Source: Strigamia acuminata
Taxonomy: Eukaryota; Arthropoda; Chilopoda; Geophilomorpha; Linotaeniidae
Length of the DNA: 64,000 bases
Direction: 5' to 3'
Assembly (NCBI GenBank): GCA_949358305.1
Contig: OX442315.1
Span: 13,294,427 to 13,358,426 of the forward strand
Part shown: positions 19,928-31,718 of the stretch, piece after piece
Position numbering within the stretch: the first letter of the stretch is position 1
Layout of the letters: each line of letters starts with the position of its first letter
Position numbers and translations under genes: made by a program
The notes under the pieces: generated by a model
Told to the model about the DNA's origin: nothing
The model's database searches: none
The model's input: the letters and a program-made list of their open reading frames with translations, nothing else

Positions 19928-22900
19928 TTACAAATCCATTTCTAGGACACGCACATGACGTGCCGACCTAACCAAAACTTTTCCCTGTGGATCGACCACC
20001 TTAACCACACGTACTAAACCATCTTCGCCGGGAAAGACTTCGGTTATTCTCGCCATGGGCCAAAAGTATGGATTCTGGCCTACCCTTTCGAGTAGTACGA
20101 CTTGTCCTTGCTTGACATTTTGATAAGAAGGATCTCCGTTGACTTCGTGTACGTTTCTCAGTTGTTTCAGATAGCTGTTCTTCCAGACCTCCCAGAAATC
20201 TGAAATCAACTTTCTCCTTGATTTTTCTAGCTTGACGAGGTCACGTCGTTTTATCGCTTCTGGGTTTTTGTTCAGCAAGATCTTCGACATTCCACCCGTG
20301 AGGAAATGTTCTGGAGATAAGACATAACCGCCGTCTGGTGTTTCTGACACGTATGAGAGCGGACGAGAGTTTAGCACGGAGCTGATCTCCAATGTCACAG
20401 TTTGAAGGGTTTCAAGATCGACTTTCCTTTTTTGGAATATGCGACGTAACTTGTCTTTTACAGATCTCACAAGACGTTCCCAGGCACCTCCCATCCAGGG
20501 CGATCTGGGCGGTATGAACTTCCAGACAATCTTCCGATCTGCAAACAGCGTCTTCACGTCTGAATGTTTCAAAAATTGACCCCAGGATTCCAACTCTATG
20601 TTACCACGTTCAAACGTTCGAGCGTTGTCAGAACATAATAGAGTAGGATAACCATATCGGGCGCCAAAGCGACGGAACGCCATCAGAAACTTAGGTACTG
20701 ATAAATCCTCGGTAATCTCCAGATGCAATGCTCTTGTGACAAGACATGTGAAAAGAAGGATGTATGTTTTAAGTTGCTTCTTTTCTTTTGTGACATAAAT
20801 AGGACCCATATAGTCCATACCCGTATGAGTAAAAGGACTGGATGGTTTCATTCTTTCCTCAGGTAAGTCTCCAGTCATAGGTTGATTCCTTTCCAACTTA
20901 GCGATTCGGCATATCGGACAGTTCCGGATTACAGACTTGATCGTCCGTCTGGCTCGCAGCAACCAAAAACGATCTCTGATTCGATACAATGTCTCACTCT
21001 GGTCTCCGTGTTTGAGAGTTTCATGTACGGAACGAATAATTAATCGAGAAATCCAACAATCCGGATGTAAAATTATTGGATGGGTTTCTTCATAGGTTAA
21101 GAACGACTGTTTGAGTCTACCACCTAGTCGAAGAAATCCTTTGTCATCAAGAAACGGATTTAGATTGCTGATCAATGATTTCCTTGCAATTACTCTTCCG
21201 CCTTTCAACTCGGTTATTTCGTCTTTAAAATAAAATTCTTGAGACAGATGGAGTAATACAGCTTCGCTACACTCCAACTCGTCAGTCGAGATCTCTCCTG
21301 CGCGAAAGTTTCGTGTTTTCCACTTCATTATGTAAGAGACGACTCGCTTGAGTTTTTGGAAAGAGCTAAATTTCCGAATGAAATTGGAAATATGCAGCTG
21401 TCCTGTGTCTATGGTGGCTAGATTGACGTTATCGGCCTTGTATTCTTCTGCAGGATAAACAACATCACTTGTGATCCCTTCAATCTCTGATATCTTTCCA
21501 CTCCACCAAAGAGGGTGACTTATCAAATCCTCAGAAGTCATTGGTCGAGTTAGCGCGTCAGCTGGATTGTTTTGTGTCGATACGTAATGCCACTCTTCTG
21601 GTTTTGACAGACTATTTATTTCATAGATCCGATTTGACACATAGGGCTTCCATTGGTTCTTAGGAGAATGTATCCACGCTAAAGTAATCATGGAGTCAGA
21701 AAAGTAAGAAATCTCCTTAATTGGAAATTCTGTGCTCATATTATCTCTGATGTATTTCCCAATACGAGCTCCTAAAACGGCAGCAGTTAGTTCTAATCTC
21801 GGCAACGTTATTTTCTTTACAGGTGCTACTCGGCATTTACTCATCAAAAGCCTTCGAAATCCGACATCGTCGACAAAATAGACCGCACAACCGTATGCTA
21901 ACGGACTAGCATCGCAGTAGATGTGTACGGTAACTTCCTGTCCGGAATGAGTTTGCATCCATCTCTCGACTTTCAATGTGTTCAGGCTTTGGATGTCTTG
22001 GATCCATTGGGCGGCAACGTTTCCATCCTCTTCGGAAAGTGGTACATCCCATTTGGCAGATTCTTTCCATAATTTCTGAAGCAGCAACTTCATTGGCAGT
22101 ATGATGGGTGCTAAAAGTCCCAACGGATCGAATACCGATGCAACCGCAGATAGAATTTCCCGCATCGTTTGAACCTTAGTCTGACGATCTACAATCGCAA
22201 ACATGATGTTATCTTCAATAACGCCCCACTTGACTCCGAGCATTTTAATATACTCTGCGTCTTCTATTCTTTCATAGCGCATGTGGAATCCTTTCTCTTT
22301 CAACTGTGTGTGAACATTGTCGTTTCCAGTAGCCCACTTGACTAAGGGCATCTGTGCATCATCCAAGATGGTCTTGAGCTTCTCGCAATGATCAACTGTG
22401 TCGTCAGGAGTACCTGCCCCACTTGTAAGGTCGTCCATATAAGTGGCTTTGTCCAATGCTTCAGCTTCCTTGGGATATTCGTTTTGGAATCGCTTGGCCT
22501 GTTGTCTAATGGAAGCGCAAAGTAGAAAAGGCGATGAAATGACGCCAAAAGGTACAACTTTCATCCTTAATACGATCAGATTCTTCCATAGGTTGGCCCA
22601 ACTGAATGGTTGTTGGAAAAATTCCGGCTTAACCCAAAGAAATCGAAGTACATCTCTATGACCTAAGGCAATGGCTATTTGCAAGAAGGCTTGTTTTATG
22701 TCGGCTATCACTACTATGAAATGCAAGCGGAATCGGATGAGCACGACAATCAGGTCTGGATTTAACGACGGCCCGGGATACAGACACTCGTTGAGGGACC
22801 TATAGCCCTTCTTTGATGACGACGCATTAAAAACCACACGAAATTTTGTGGTTTCGCGGTCTTCACGAATTACGGGTTGGTGAGGGATATAATACAATAA

Positions 22901-25162
22901 TTCTTGGTTAATCTCGTCAACAAGAACCACCTCGGCATGGTTGGCTTCGAGGTAAGCATTCATCGCATCATCATATCTCTTCTGAAGATCTGGATGACCA
23001 TCCAATCTCCTTAGAGTAGCAGCTAATTGATGAAGTGCATTGGACCAATTGGAATCGAGCTCGTTGATGTGGTCATTGAACGGTAAGACAACTTCATAAC
23101 GACCGTCTTCCAATCGTTTGGAACTATTCTCGAATCTGTCACGTATGAAGTCGGTTGTCTTCTCTCCTGGATTGATCCCAATGGACTCAAGTGACCAAAT
23201 CTTCTCCAAGGGATCCCCGACTGCCAAACACGAGACGTAGCAACCAGATACTTGTTGTGATTCTTCGAAAAGGTCGACATTTCCCGTCTTTCCATGTAAA
23301 ACCCAACCGAATATCGTTTGAAATAATTCGAGTTTTTCATTGACTTTCTTCCGGCCTGCTAACGCAACATCAAACCAACAATCTTCTCCCAGAATAATAT
23401 CGATATCGCTTGTACTAGATGGGAGTTCTTCAGCCAAATCAAGTCCCATTTTTTGGACTTGTGCAATGACCTTTGGATTGTTAGTTGAACGAATGGCAGG
23501 TAGCGTATTAGCACAAAGAATGTCCAGCTTGACTCTTTGCGGACCATGTCTTGACTTCAAATCAATCTTGAATATGTCGTGAAATGTGGCTTGAGGATTC
23601 ACATCATCTACTCTTTGAATTGAGGTAGAAATCGAACCTTTTTTCTTTAATTTCAGGTGAGACGCGAGGGCACGAGTAATGTATGACCGGTGACTTCCGG
23701 TATCGATAAGTCCGCGTACTACGTACGGCTCCCCGGAATTCCTGATAAGATTTGCAGTAAAGATCCGAAGTTGCAGACCACTTGAAACAGCTAACGATAC
23801 ATTCGCACTTACACCTTCGTCCTTCTGCTGTGCAGGTTTGGTAACTTCCGAATCAATCCCTTTTTTCATGCATATTATCGTATGATGTCTTCCTCCACAG
23901 GTACGACAATTAAAGTGTACGGTACAGTCTTTAACTGAATGGTTGCGACGCAAGCAGTTAAAACAAAGCCTTTTGCGTTTTACTATTTCAACTCGAGCAG
24001 CAGCATCAAGTTTTGCATCACATTGAGCGTTGAAATGCTTGCCTTCACAGAACACGCACTCTAAGTTTGTACGCTTTTCTGAGTTTTGTGCTTTCGGACT
24101 AGACTTGGATCGAGGACTTCCTCCTTGCGAAGACGTGCAAGAAGCCATGCTACCCTTCTTGTCTTTGGAATCCTGTTCAAATTTCCCCTTGTCAGTCTTC
24201 TTAGTGAGAGAGCGATGCGCAAGAACCACCTCTTCGGACAACTCGGCTAAGCGAAGTTCTTCGGCTACAAACTCAGTAAACTGTACGAGATTCTCTGTCC
24301 CCTCTTCATGTTGTCGATGAAAATGTTTTGAAATTTTAGCGGGAAATTTTTTGAGGAGTTCTGGAACCAAAAATGCTCCACCGGTGCGAACAGGAACATG
24401 TAACTGCTCCAAGGTTCTTATTGAAGATGAGACTGCAGTGAGCAAGTTCTTCACAGGACCTATTGGATACAACTCGGGTACCGCCTTAACATCTCGAATA
24501 GCTTTTATCAATGCATTCTTTTGAGTGGTTACAGATCCATACTTGCGCTTTAATTCGGCTAAAGCCAATGGATATGCTTCTTTGGTTAATGGGAAAGATT
24601 CCACGACTTTCTCCGCCTCGCCGGTACAAGTAACTTTTAAGTATTGTAACTTTTCAATTGCAGATAAATCGGGATTCTCATCCACGGAAGTTTGAAACAT
24701 GTCCATGTATGTTTGGTACCGCAAAGGGTTTCCATCGTATTTCGTCATGTCAAACTTTGGCAACCTCATGTTGCTTTTCCGTCCGGAGCCGATAAAGGTA
24801 CCAGGGTTCTGTGCTGGTGGCAGACCAACACCATTACCCAACAGCTTTACAGCCTTGCTGGCTACCTCCATTCTTTTCCGCAAGTGAATCAGCCTTGCAC
24901 CAATTCTCTCCAATCGGACTACGTAACCCAAATAAGTTTTCCTATCTAGGTGTGGTTGGAGAATTGACAGGTCATCGATGACAGTAGTAGTTTGCTGTTG
25001 TATTGCTTCGTAGGAAGCCTCGAGTTCCCCTGCATTCGTTTGGTTTGAGGAGACGTCCAGCATGTCCTCGAGAATCTCTGCTCTTGTCTCCCATGTAAAT
25101 GCCAGTTCTTCTAATTGTTCTTGAGAATGGTTAACTGGAACTGAAGTGGAAGCCATCTTCAA
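19928..25162 (-). CDS. BEL1 Gag-Pol polyprotein
   Basis: One ORF of 1,744 codons has a TTG-AAG-ATG start; the ATG at 25156-25154 is the likely initiator. The order is BEL/Pao-like. A Gag region is followed by zinc-knuckle-like Cys/His clusters (residues about 365-430: CVFCEGKHFNAQC, CFNCLRRNHSVKDC). Then come aspartic protease IDTGSHRSY (Asp near 486), RT with YMDDL (near 909), RNase H (HIYCDASPLAYG, about 1075), and an integrase with CPICRIAK zinc ligands and DDE residues in GMDYMGP, CSDNART and GAWERLVRS (near 1449, 1511 and 1561). A C-terminal integrase tail follows. It supplies particle formation, reverse transcription and integration. No stop or frameshift is present. A leader of about 950 bp precedes it. 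Confidence 0.95.
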   Translation of the reverse strand: MKMASTSVPVNHSQEQLEELAFTWETRAEILEDMLDVSSNQTNAGELEASYEAIQQQTTTVIDDLSILQPHLDRKTYLGYVVRLERIGARLIHLRKRMEVASKAVKLLGNGVGLPPAQNPGTFIGSGRKSNMRLPKFDMTKYDGNPLRYQTYMDMFQTSVDENPDLSAIEKLQYLKVTCTGEAEKVVESFPLTKEAYPLALAELKRKYGSVTTQKNALIKAIRDVKAVPELYPIGPVKNLLTAVSSSIRTLEQLHVPVRTGGAFLVPELLKKFPAKISKHFHRQHEEGTENLVQFTEFVAEELRLAELSEEVVLAHRSLTKKTDKGKFEQDSKDKKGSMASCTSSQGGSPRSKSSPKAQNSEKRTNLECVFCEGKHFNAQCDAKLDAAARVEIVKRKRLCFNCLRRNHSVKDCTVHFNCRTCGGRHHTIICMKKGIDSEVTKPAQQKDEGVSANVSLAVSSGLQLRIFTANLIRNSGEPYVVRGLIDTGSHRSYITRALASHLKLKKKGSISTSIQRVDDVNPQATFHDIFKIDLKSRHGPQRVKLDILCANTLPAIRSTNNPKVIAQVQKMGLDLAEELPSSTSDIDIILGEDCWFDVALAGRKKVNEKLELFQTIFGWVLHGKTGNVDLFEESQQVSGCYVSCLAVGDPLEKIWSLESIGINPGEKTTDFIRDRFENSSKRLEDGRYEVVLPFNDHINELDSNWSNALHQLAATLRRLDGHPDLQKRYDDAMNAYLEANHAEVVLVDEINQELLYYIPHQPVIREDRETTKFRVVFNASSSKKGYRSLNECLYPGPSLNPDLIVVLIRFRLHFIVVIADIKQAFLQIAIALGHRDVLRFLWVKPEFFQQPFSWANLWKNLIVLRMKVVPFGVISSPFLLCASIRQQAKRFQNEYPKEAEALDKATYMDDLTSGAGTPDDTVDHCEKLKTILDDAQMPLVKWATGNDNVHTQLKEKGFHMRYERIEDAEYIKMLGVKWGVIEDNIMFAIVDRQTKVQTMREILSAVASVFDPLGLLAPIILPMKLLLQKLWKESAKWDVPLSEEDGNVAAQWIQDIQSLNTLKVERWMQTHSGQEVTVHIYCDASPLAYGCAVYFVDDVGFRRLLMSKCRVAPVKKITLPRLELTAAVLGARIGKYIRDNMSTEFPIKEISYFSDSMITLAWIHSPKNQWKPYVSNRIYEINSLSKPEEWHYVSTQNNPADALTRPMTSEDLISHPLWWSGKISEIEGITSDVVYPAEEYKADNVNLATIDTGQLHISNFIRKFSSFQKLKRVVSYIMKWKTRNFRAGEISTDELECSEAVLLHLSQEFYFKDEITELKGGRVIARKSLISNLNPFLDDKGFLRLGGRLKQSFLTYEETHPIILHPDCWISRLIIRSVHETLKHGDQSETLYRIRDRFWLLRARRTIKSVIRNCPICRIAKLERNQPMTGDLPEERMKPSSPFTHTGMDYMGPIYVTKEKKQLKTYILLFTCLVTRALHLEITEDLSVPKFLMAFRRFGARYGYPTLLCSDNARTFERGNIELESWGQFLKHSDVKTLFADRKIVWKFIPPRSPWMGGAWERLVRSVKDKLRRIFQKRKVDLETLQTVTLEISSVLNSRPLSYVSETPDGGYVLSPEHFLTGGMSKILLNKNPEAIKRRDLVKLEKSRRKLISDFWEVWKNSYLKQLRNVHEVNGDPSYQNVKQGQVVLLERVGQNPYFWPMARITEVFPGEDGLVRVVKVVDPQGKVLVRSARHVRVLEMDL

Positions 25163-26111
25163 ATATGTAATTCGATATATTAGTCCTTAATTCTTTGTGA
25201 AAAATCCTTATTGTCTTGCAGGTACGTGTGTAAAGGTAAAGGCAACCCACAGGGGAGTCCCTAATCAATATTGTACGCACCTGGTCTGCTAGGCTACAAG
25301 GATGTCCCTGGTGACTGGTCAGGGATTCGGTACTATCTACCTGGACCCACAAAAACTGATCCCAATTGAGTATAATGTTAGTGATATACACTCCTATGAA
25401 TTGCTTAATAACCTACACTGACCCCACCCACAGTCACTTCTGTAGTGGCTAGTCTATGTAAAGAACACTTTATATTTGCTCTCCTCCTAGTGAGGTTATA
25501 GCGAGCAATTGCAGTCAAACCTCTATCCAGAGTCAGTTCCTTAAATGAAGAGAACTCTAGAATTTTCTCTTTTTTTTTAAACTGAATTAATTGACTAATT
25601 ACTGCAAAAACGATTTATTTTACACTAACTTATTAAAAAGCTAACTCACTGAGAACGTTTTGACTCCTGGATATTGCCTGATTGCACCCCCAAAAGTTGC
25701 ACAAATTATTTATTTTTAATCAGAATGAAAAATAACAATAATAATGCATCTTCAAGCAGGTGTCCCATTGTGGATTGCGTTGTGTTTGGATGTCCCATGG
25801 ATTCCGGTGATGCACAACCTTGGACGCACGGATGACTCTTGCACTGCTCTTGCACTGCACTGGTACGGCACAACTCCGACGCTTGAACGCCTGGCGAGAA
25901 CTGCACGCACTATCCGACGACCGATTAACACACACACTAGCTGCGCACTTCACTGAAGACCATACAAGCACGGCACATGCACTGATGACGACCCAGTAGA
26001 CACGAGCACGTTTCTTGCTGAATTCACCGACTTAACAAACGAAATAATGGCGGAAACCTGGGAATCTGGAGTAATCCTGACAAACTGGCTTGATCTTGGC
26101 AATCTGACTTA
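25163..26111 (-). other. BEL1 5' leader
   Basis: This untranslated region lies between the primer site and the polyprotein start. Short frames in it are not conserved with anything recognised. Nothing else is seen. Confidence 0.6.
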
Positions 26112-26129
26112 ATCCTGGTCACGGCACCA
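26112..26129 (-). other. BEL1 primer-binding site, tRNA-His type
   Basis: The + strand reads ATCCTGGTCACGGCACCA, which equals the 3' end of a Drosophila-like tRNA-His including CCA, as I remember it. It lies 12 nt from the LTR, further than in most elements. The adjacent LTR also holds 15 nt complementary to the D-arm side of the same tRNA (26171-26185). Confidence 0.75.
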
Positions 26130-26141
26130 GAAAAAACCTTG

Positions 26142-27081
26142 TGTTGCTGTCATGATGGTTGAGCGATGGCTGATCGTATAGTGGTGAAAAATTACGAGTG
26201 GCTTGGGATCCAAAATCGAGACAACATCCAGCTGGGCCAACAACGCACCGGTGGGAAAGCGAGTTGTTTTACTCCTCGAGCATAATAAAAGCAGCAGCGA
26301 TATAAAAAAGGTGTTTAATCATCCATTTTCTTTGTAACAAGCAGAGAGCACACTCACAACAATCTTGTGTGCTCCTGAACAATCAACTAAATAGAGAAGA
26401 ATTCAGAAAAGCTCTCATGAACTTCCATACATCAGTATTTTTAACCAAACAGATAGACACTATAGGCTACCGTATAAGGTGCACAGAAATTCCAAAGAGA
26501 ATTACACAAGAGAAACTACAGATAACTTAAAATGAAGTGATTCATAATGACCACAAAAGGTATTTTAAATTAACAGTTAACTCAACAGATAACAGGAATG
26601 TTTTAATCCTTTTAAAACATCCTCAAAGCATTTGGAAATGAAGCCAGCCAATAGGAAAGCATCACTCCATTACAACCGGTACTAATTAGACAAATGAATA
26701 GTTAAAAACTCAAATCTAAGTAAAAACTTTTGTAATCAGTTCCAATATTTTCTTATTAATAACAAATTAATTATCCAATACTAAAACCCTTGGTATTTGT
26801 CTAATTTCAAATGCAAACAATCATCAGGACTGTATCACACCAAAATGGCTTCCTCAATTAATACAAATTAATTGGTTAGTTAATTATAAAATTAACTCAT
26901 GAGGAAAACCTGAGAGACTTAAAGAATCACTGGGATTGCAACTGGACTGTGTCAGATAAGAGCCCTTTTTAAATCTAATTTAAGATTGTAAATTAAAAAC
27001 AATGAATTTTATTTTCTAGGAACTAATGATTTAACGTCCAGACAAGTGACTGGCTCATGACACTCCATGTTGCTGGAAACA
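26142..27081 (-). repeat. 5' LTR of BEL1 (element orientation)
   Basis: This pairs with 18928-19867. Its boundary at 27081 abuts the target duplication GAAT inside the LRR exon. Confidence 0.95.
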
Positions 27082-28535
27082 GAATCGTATCCAAATTTGG
27101 GAGATCAAAAAATGTGTCTTGTGATACTTCCGTCAATTTATCCTGCACAAGTTCAAACCTTTGCAGTTTCTTCAGTTTTCTTATTGAGTTGAAATTGAAA
27201 GTTGCAAAATTGTTTCTTTCCATAGAAATGCTTTCTATTATTTTTATTATTTCTATTATTTCTAAGTGTACGGCTCTCGTGACCGCGCACGTAAACAATG
27301 CGATATAAAGTTTTTCACCTTGATTGGAATACAGTGGCCCTGCAAAATCCACGCCACTTGTCTCGAATGGCGCACTCGGTGTTATGCGGTCGAGTGGTAA
27401 CAGTCCCCATCGTTCCTTCGCCAATCGTCCTTGCATTTTCCGACAGAGTACGCATTTACTCAGTACCGCCTTGATTGTCTTTCTGGCTCGTGGTATCCAG
27501 AATCGTTCACGAAAACTGCTGAGTGTGTCTGCCAGTCCTCCGTGCATTGTTCGTTCGTGCTCTTCTGTAATAATCAATTTTGTTATATAATTGTTACACA
27601 GTAAAATGTATGGCTCTCGGATGTCGCGTTCAATTTTTGCTAGCGCCCATCTGTGTGTTGCACGCATCACTTCGTCTTCGTCTATCGTCGGGGAAAATTG
27701 CAACTGCGGTGAGGTTTTCTCTACGAGTTCTCCTTTCTGTAGACACTTTAGCTCTCGATGAAAATAAAAGTTTTGTAAGTATTTTATCCAGTATCTCTCT
27801 CCTTTTTCAATCTCGTCTCCGCTCAATTCTCCCGTGATTTTATCTTCATTTCGCAAGTTTTTAACAAACCGTAATACCCACACAGTCGTTCTCTTTAATT
27901 TCGACCATCGACTGAACCTTGTGTAGTCAATTATCTGGATTTGTTCATTTATCGCGTTCACTTAGACTTCTTCAATCGTATCCGTTGTTTTCACAATGTC
28001 AGTTTCAGTTGGCCAATTCGAATCGTCGCCACTCAACCACTGCGGTCCTTTCTGCCAAAAATCACTATTGGTTAGTTCTTGTACCGTTACGCCCCGTGTT
28101 AGTAGGTCTGCCGGATTCTCCTTGCCCGGGCAGTGGCGCCAGCAGCTGGTGTTTACTGTTTCCCCCATCTCTTTTACACGATTGAAAACAAATGTGACTG
28201 GACGATTCTTCGTTTCTCGCAACCAATGTAGCACTATTTTCGAGTCGGTCCAAATTGTTACATTGTCGCATCCGATTGTCGACTGCAGCGTCGGCACAAG
28301 TCGGGCTGCCAGCAATGCTCCCATCAGTTCTAATTTAGGAAGGGTTAGTTCCTTTAGCGGTGCTACTCTGCATTTAGAAACGATAAAAGTAATGTTAATT
28401 GCACTTGTTTTCGAGTCCAGGACTCGAGCATAAGCTACTACGCCGTATGCCCGAGGACTAGCGTCGCAGAATATGTGTATTTCTTTTTTTACATCAATTC
28501 CTCCCCAGTTTAATAAATTTCGCGGAATTTTTAAA

Positions 28536-30878
28536 TCATTTGGATATGGTATCTGAGCACACCATTCTTCCCAAGTTTTTTTTCACATATTCTGGAATTT
28601 TCTCGTCCCATCCAACCCCAAGTTTCCATAATTCTTGAAATAAAATTTTAGCCGTGACCACAAAGGGATGAGCAAATCCCAATGGGTCGAAAATCATAGC
28701 TGTTGTTCTAATAATTGATCGTTTTGTGTATTTCGTTAATTCGACCCCGTTAATTAATTCAGTAATATCTAAACTTAATTCATCGGTTCTTGTGTTCCAC
28801 CCCACCCCCAAAACTTTAGTCTCTTGTTGAGAGAGCGATTCTTCACAAGTCGGGTCATCAGTTACAATTATTTTTCTCAGTTCTTCACAATTGGTCTTCC
28901 ATTTTGTCAGTCTCATACCCGCCTTTCTCAGGATCTCACAACTTTCACGGTACAGTTTTATAGCGGTCTTTAATTTGTTTATACTTGAAACGAGGTCGTC
29001 TACATACCGCTCGTCTTCCAATCGCTTGCATGTTTCTGGATATTCTTCCTTAAAGTCCTCGACATGATGATCGATGGTGGCCGAGAGGAGAAAAGGGCTG
29101 GGAGATGGGCCGAACGGTACTCTGGTTTGTCTGAGTTCTCTTATCTTCGCCGGTTCGATTCCGTTCCAGTTTTCCTCGAGCCAAAGAAATCTCATGACAT
29201 CACGTTCCTTTTTCTTCAGATGGATGCGGTGGAAGGCTTTTTCGATATCCGCAATGGCTGCGATGATTCCTGTTCTAAATTTAAGAATCACGTTTAGTAA
29301 TTTTGGCAGTAAGTTCGGTCCTTTGTATAAACAGTCGTTCAACAAGAAGCATCCTTTCGCGTGTGATGATGCGTCGTACACAATTCTGAGCTTGGTCGTC
29401 GCTCTTGTCTCGTCGATCACGGGTCTGTGTGGAATGTAATAAATTGGATTATTTTCCTCGGTTTCTTGTGGTACTTCCTCGACAATTCCAGTTCTAAGTT
29501 GTTCCGTGATAACTTCTTTGTATTGTAAATACAGTTTCGGATTTTTCCTAAATCGGTTGACCAAACTCCAAAATCTTTTTAATGCTGGTTGTCGGTTGTC
29601 GTCCAGTTCTTTTGCGTTTAGTTTCCACGGTAATTCGACTTCGTAGTGATCTCGTACCCATTCGATGCTTTCCTTGAATCGTTTTAACGTTTGTTCTTCG
29701 TTCTCGTTTCGTTCTACGGTTTCGTGTTTAATTCCAATCGATTCGAGACTCCAAAATTTTTCCAAAAGTTCATTAGTATTATCGATTACAAGGATTTTGT
29801 TTACCCGTACGAGCGCCGATACTGTCGCTTCATTATCCCCAGATGAGCCGTGTAGAGTCCAACCGAAAATTGTCTCGATTGCCATCAAATTTTCTTCAAG
29901 TCGGTGTTGCTTTCCGGTTGTCACCTTCCAAAAGTTGTCTACACCGATCAGAATTGAAACGCCGTCGTCCATTCGTACGCTGTTGTTGTCTGCTAGTTTG
30001 ATGTCGTATTTCTTCAGCTTATTTATTATTCCTTGGTCGGTTTTGCCCTTCAACGCTGGTGTGATCCACGGAGTCTCCAATGCCTCGATTTCTAAACTAC
30101 AAGCAATGTTATCGCAATTATTTATCAACAGTTTCACTCGATTTCTCTTCGTAATTGTTGGATCTGTCGCTCCGAATGTCAACAATGCGAGATTTTGTTC
30201 GCCAACTCTTTCCAAATTAAGTTCTCGAGACAATTTCTCTGTAATAAATGTTTTTTGAGACCCGCCATCCAAGAAACACTGTACTTTACGCTTTTTCGAT
30301 TGTCCACACGCGTCCACAACGACCACTTGCAAAAATAATACGGATACCGGTTGTTCTTGCTCCAAAACGGCGGATGAGATACGAGTGATTTCTTCCGTAG
30401 TTTTCTTCTCTTCAACGTCGCATAGGTAGGTGTGGTGATTCTTTTCGCATTTCTTGCATCGAAATCGAGTTTTGCACTTGGATGCAATGTGTCCCTCCTT
30501 AAGACAACGATAACATCTTCGAAACTTCATGCACGCAGCTTTACGTTCGGTGAGAGTCAGTGGACAGTCTGGACTCGTATGTTCTTCTTTTTGGCAAAAC
30601 GTGCATTTGTACGTAATCGCTGCCAACGCTGCGGCGGAACCAAGTGGATTAGTTTTAGTATTTATTTTCTTAGTTACCTCTTCTTGTTTTTTCGTAGTCG
30701 TTTCTTTCTTTTCAATCAAGTTTTTTTTCTCACTCATCGCTTTTGTCCTCTCGCGCATCTCTATTTCGAATCGGAAAAACTTCAAAAAATCGGTCATCGA
30801 CCATGGTAGTTCGCCTCTGGATCTGGCGAAGTCGTGTTGCATCAAATCGGGCGTCGCGCGAGTTAGGATTGGGCCCAA
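28536..30878 (-). pseudogene. BEL2 gag-protease-RT fragment
   Basis: An open stretch of 780 codons holds Gag C-terminal sequence, knuckles CTFCQKEEHTSPDC and CYRCLKEGHIASKC, protease CFLDGGSQKTF, and RT with YVDDLVSS. It ends by frameshift at the homopolymer near 28577. The upstream Gag half is at 30957-31823, in the same frame beyond the TGA. Confidence 0.85.
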
Positions 30879-31718
30879 GAGTGCTCCAAACGTTGACGCA
30901 TCTACTCCTAAATTTCCTAAACTTGTTATGTGGAGGTCGCAATAATCGTAAAGTTCTCAAAGTGCGACAACATCGTCTGCATTTTTCACGGGCTTCACCT
31001 CGAGGAATTTTTGCATGTGTGCATTTATAATCAGGTCCGGTTTACCAAATTTACTTGCCAACAAAACGACCGCGCTGTCGTAATTCTCATCCGTTACCGT
31101 GAGTCCACTTATCGCATTGGCGGCCAGTCCTTCGACCAACGATCGTAAATACACGAACTTCGCCGTTTTGGGAAGCGAAGTGTTGTTATGCACGCTCAAC
31201 TGGAAGTCTCCCCAGAACTGAGTCCACGTTTCGGGTGTTCCCTTAAATTTGACAATTTCCAGCTTCGGCAATTTCATGCTTGTGCATTGTTGGCCTCCGA
31301 TCGGCGTGTTAACGATAACGGGATTAATAGGTGGTAAATTAGGATTCGGTACTTGCGTTTTCAGTTGCGTGATTTCTTTCAATGCCAGTTCCAACGTGAT
31401 TTTTGCTGCTACTAATTCGTCTTGAAACTCTTCGGCTGCGATAGTGTCGTCTGCGACCTCATCAATTTCGGTGATTGCGTCGGCCACCAAAATGTTCAGT
31501 TTTTCGATCTTTGGTCCCTTTAAAAGTAACTGTGCTTGTATGCACAAAAGCTTTACTTCATTTACCGGATCTTGCTTCAGCTCATTCTTCAACGTGCTGA
31601 AAATGTTTCGAACGTTAGTCCTCGCGGCTTCTCTTTGTCTCCGGTTCTTCTCCAAATCTGCCATTGCAATCGATTTTCCTTGGTTTTCTTTTAAAAAGTC
31701 CCGGGTTTCGGCACCATA

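Larger units (their letters stand above)
18928..27081 (-). mobile_element. Complete BEL/Pao retrotransposon BEL1
   Basis: An 8,154-bp element has 940-bp LTRs at 18928-19867 and 26142-27081 (offset 7,214, no difference seen) and a single intact polyprotein ORF. It is flanked by GAAT at 18924-18927 and 27082-27085. It lies within exon 3 of LRR copy B, and joining the flanks minus one GAAT restores the LRR reading order. The primer site fits tRNA-His. Identical-looking LTRs and an intact ORF suggest recent, possibly current, activity. Confidence 0.95.
17978..27240 (-). pseudogene. LRR gene copy B, interrupted by BEL1
   Basis: Exon 5 is 17978-18243, exon 4 18320-18464 (145 nt, as in copy F), and exon 3 is split into 18751-18927 and 27086-about 27240 by the BEL1 element. 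The exon 3 halves carry LRR units such as ITSIKNNAFHKLPNISSIDL and LTEVSQDTFFDLPNL. Exon 5 has TGA at 18206-18208 where copy F has the Trp codon of the cysteine-rich C-terminal cap. Beyond 27240 the exon abuts the broken end of BEL2, and exons 1-2 are missing. The C-terminal hydrophobic tail is still recognisable. Three separate lesions make a functional product very unlikely. Confidence 0.85.

Noticed and set aside
26171-26185. A tRNA-His gene inside the BEL1 LTR
   Set aside because: Only 15 nt match. The anticodon arm and T arm are absent, so it is better explained as primer complementarity.
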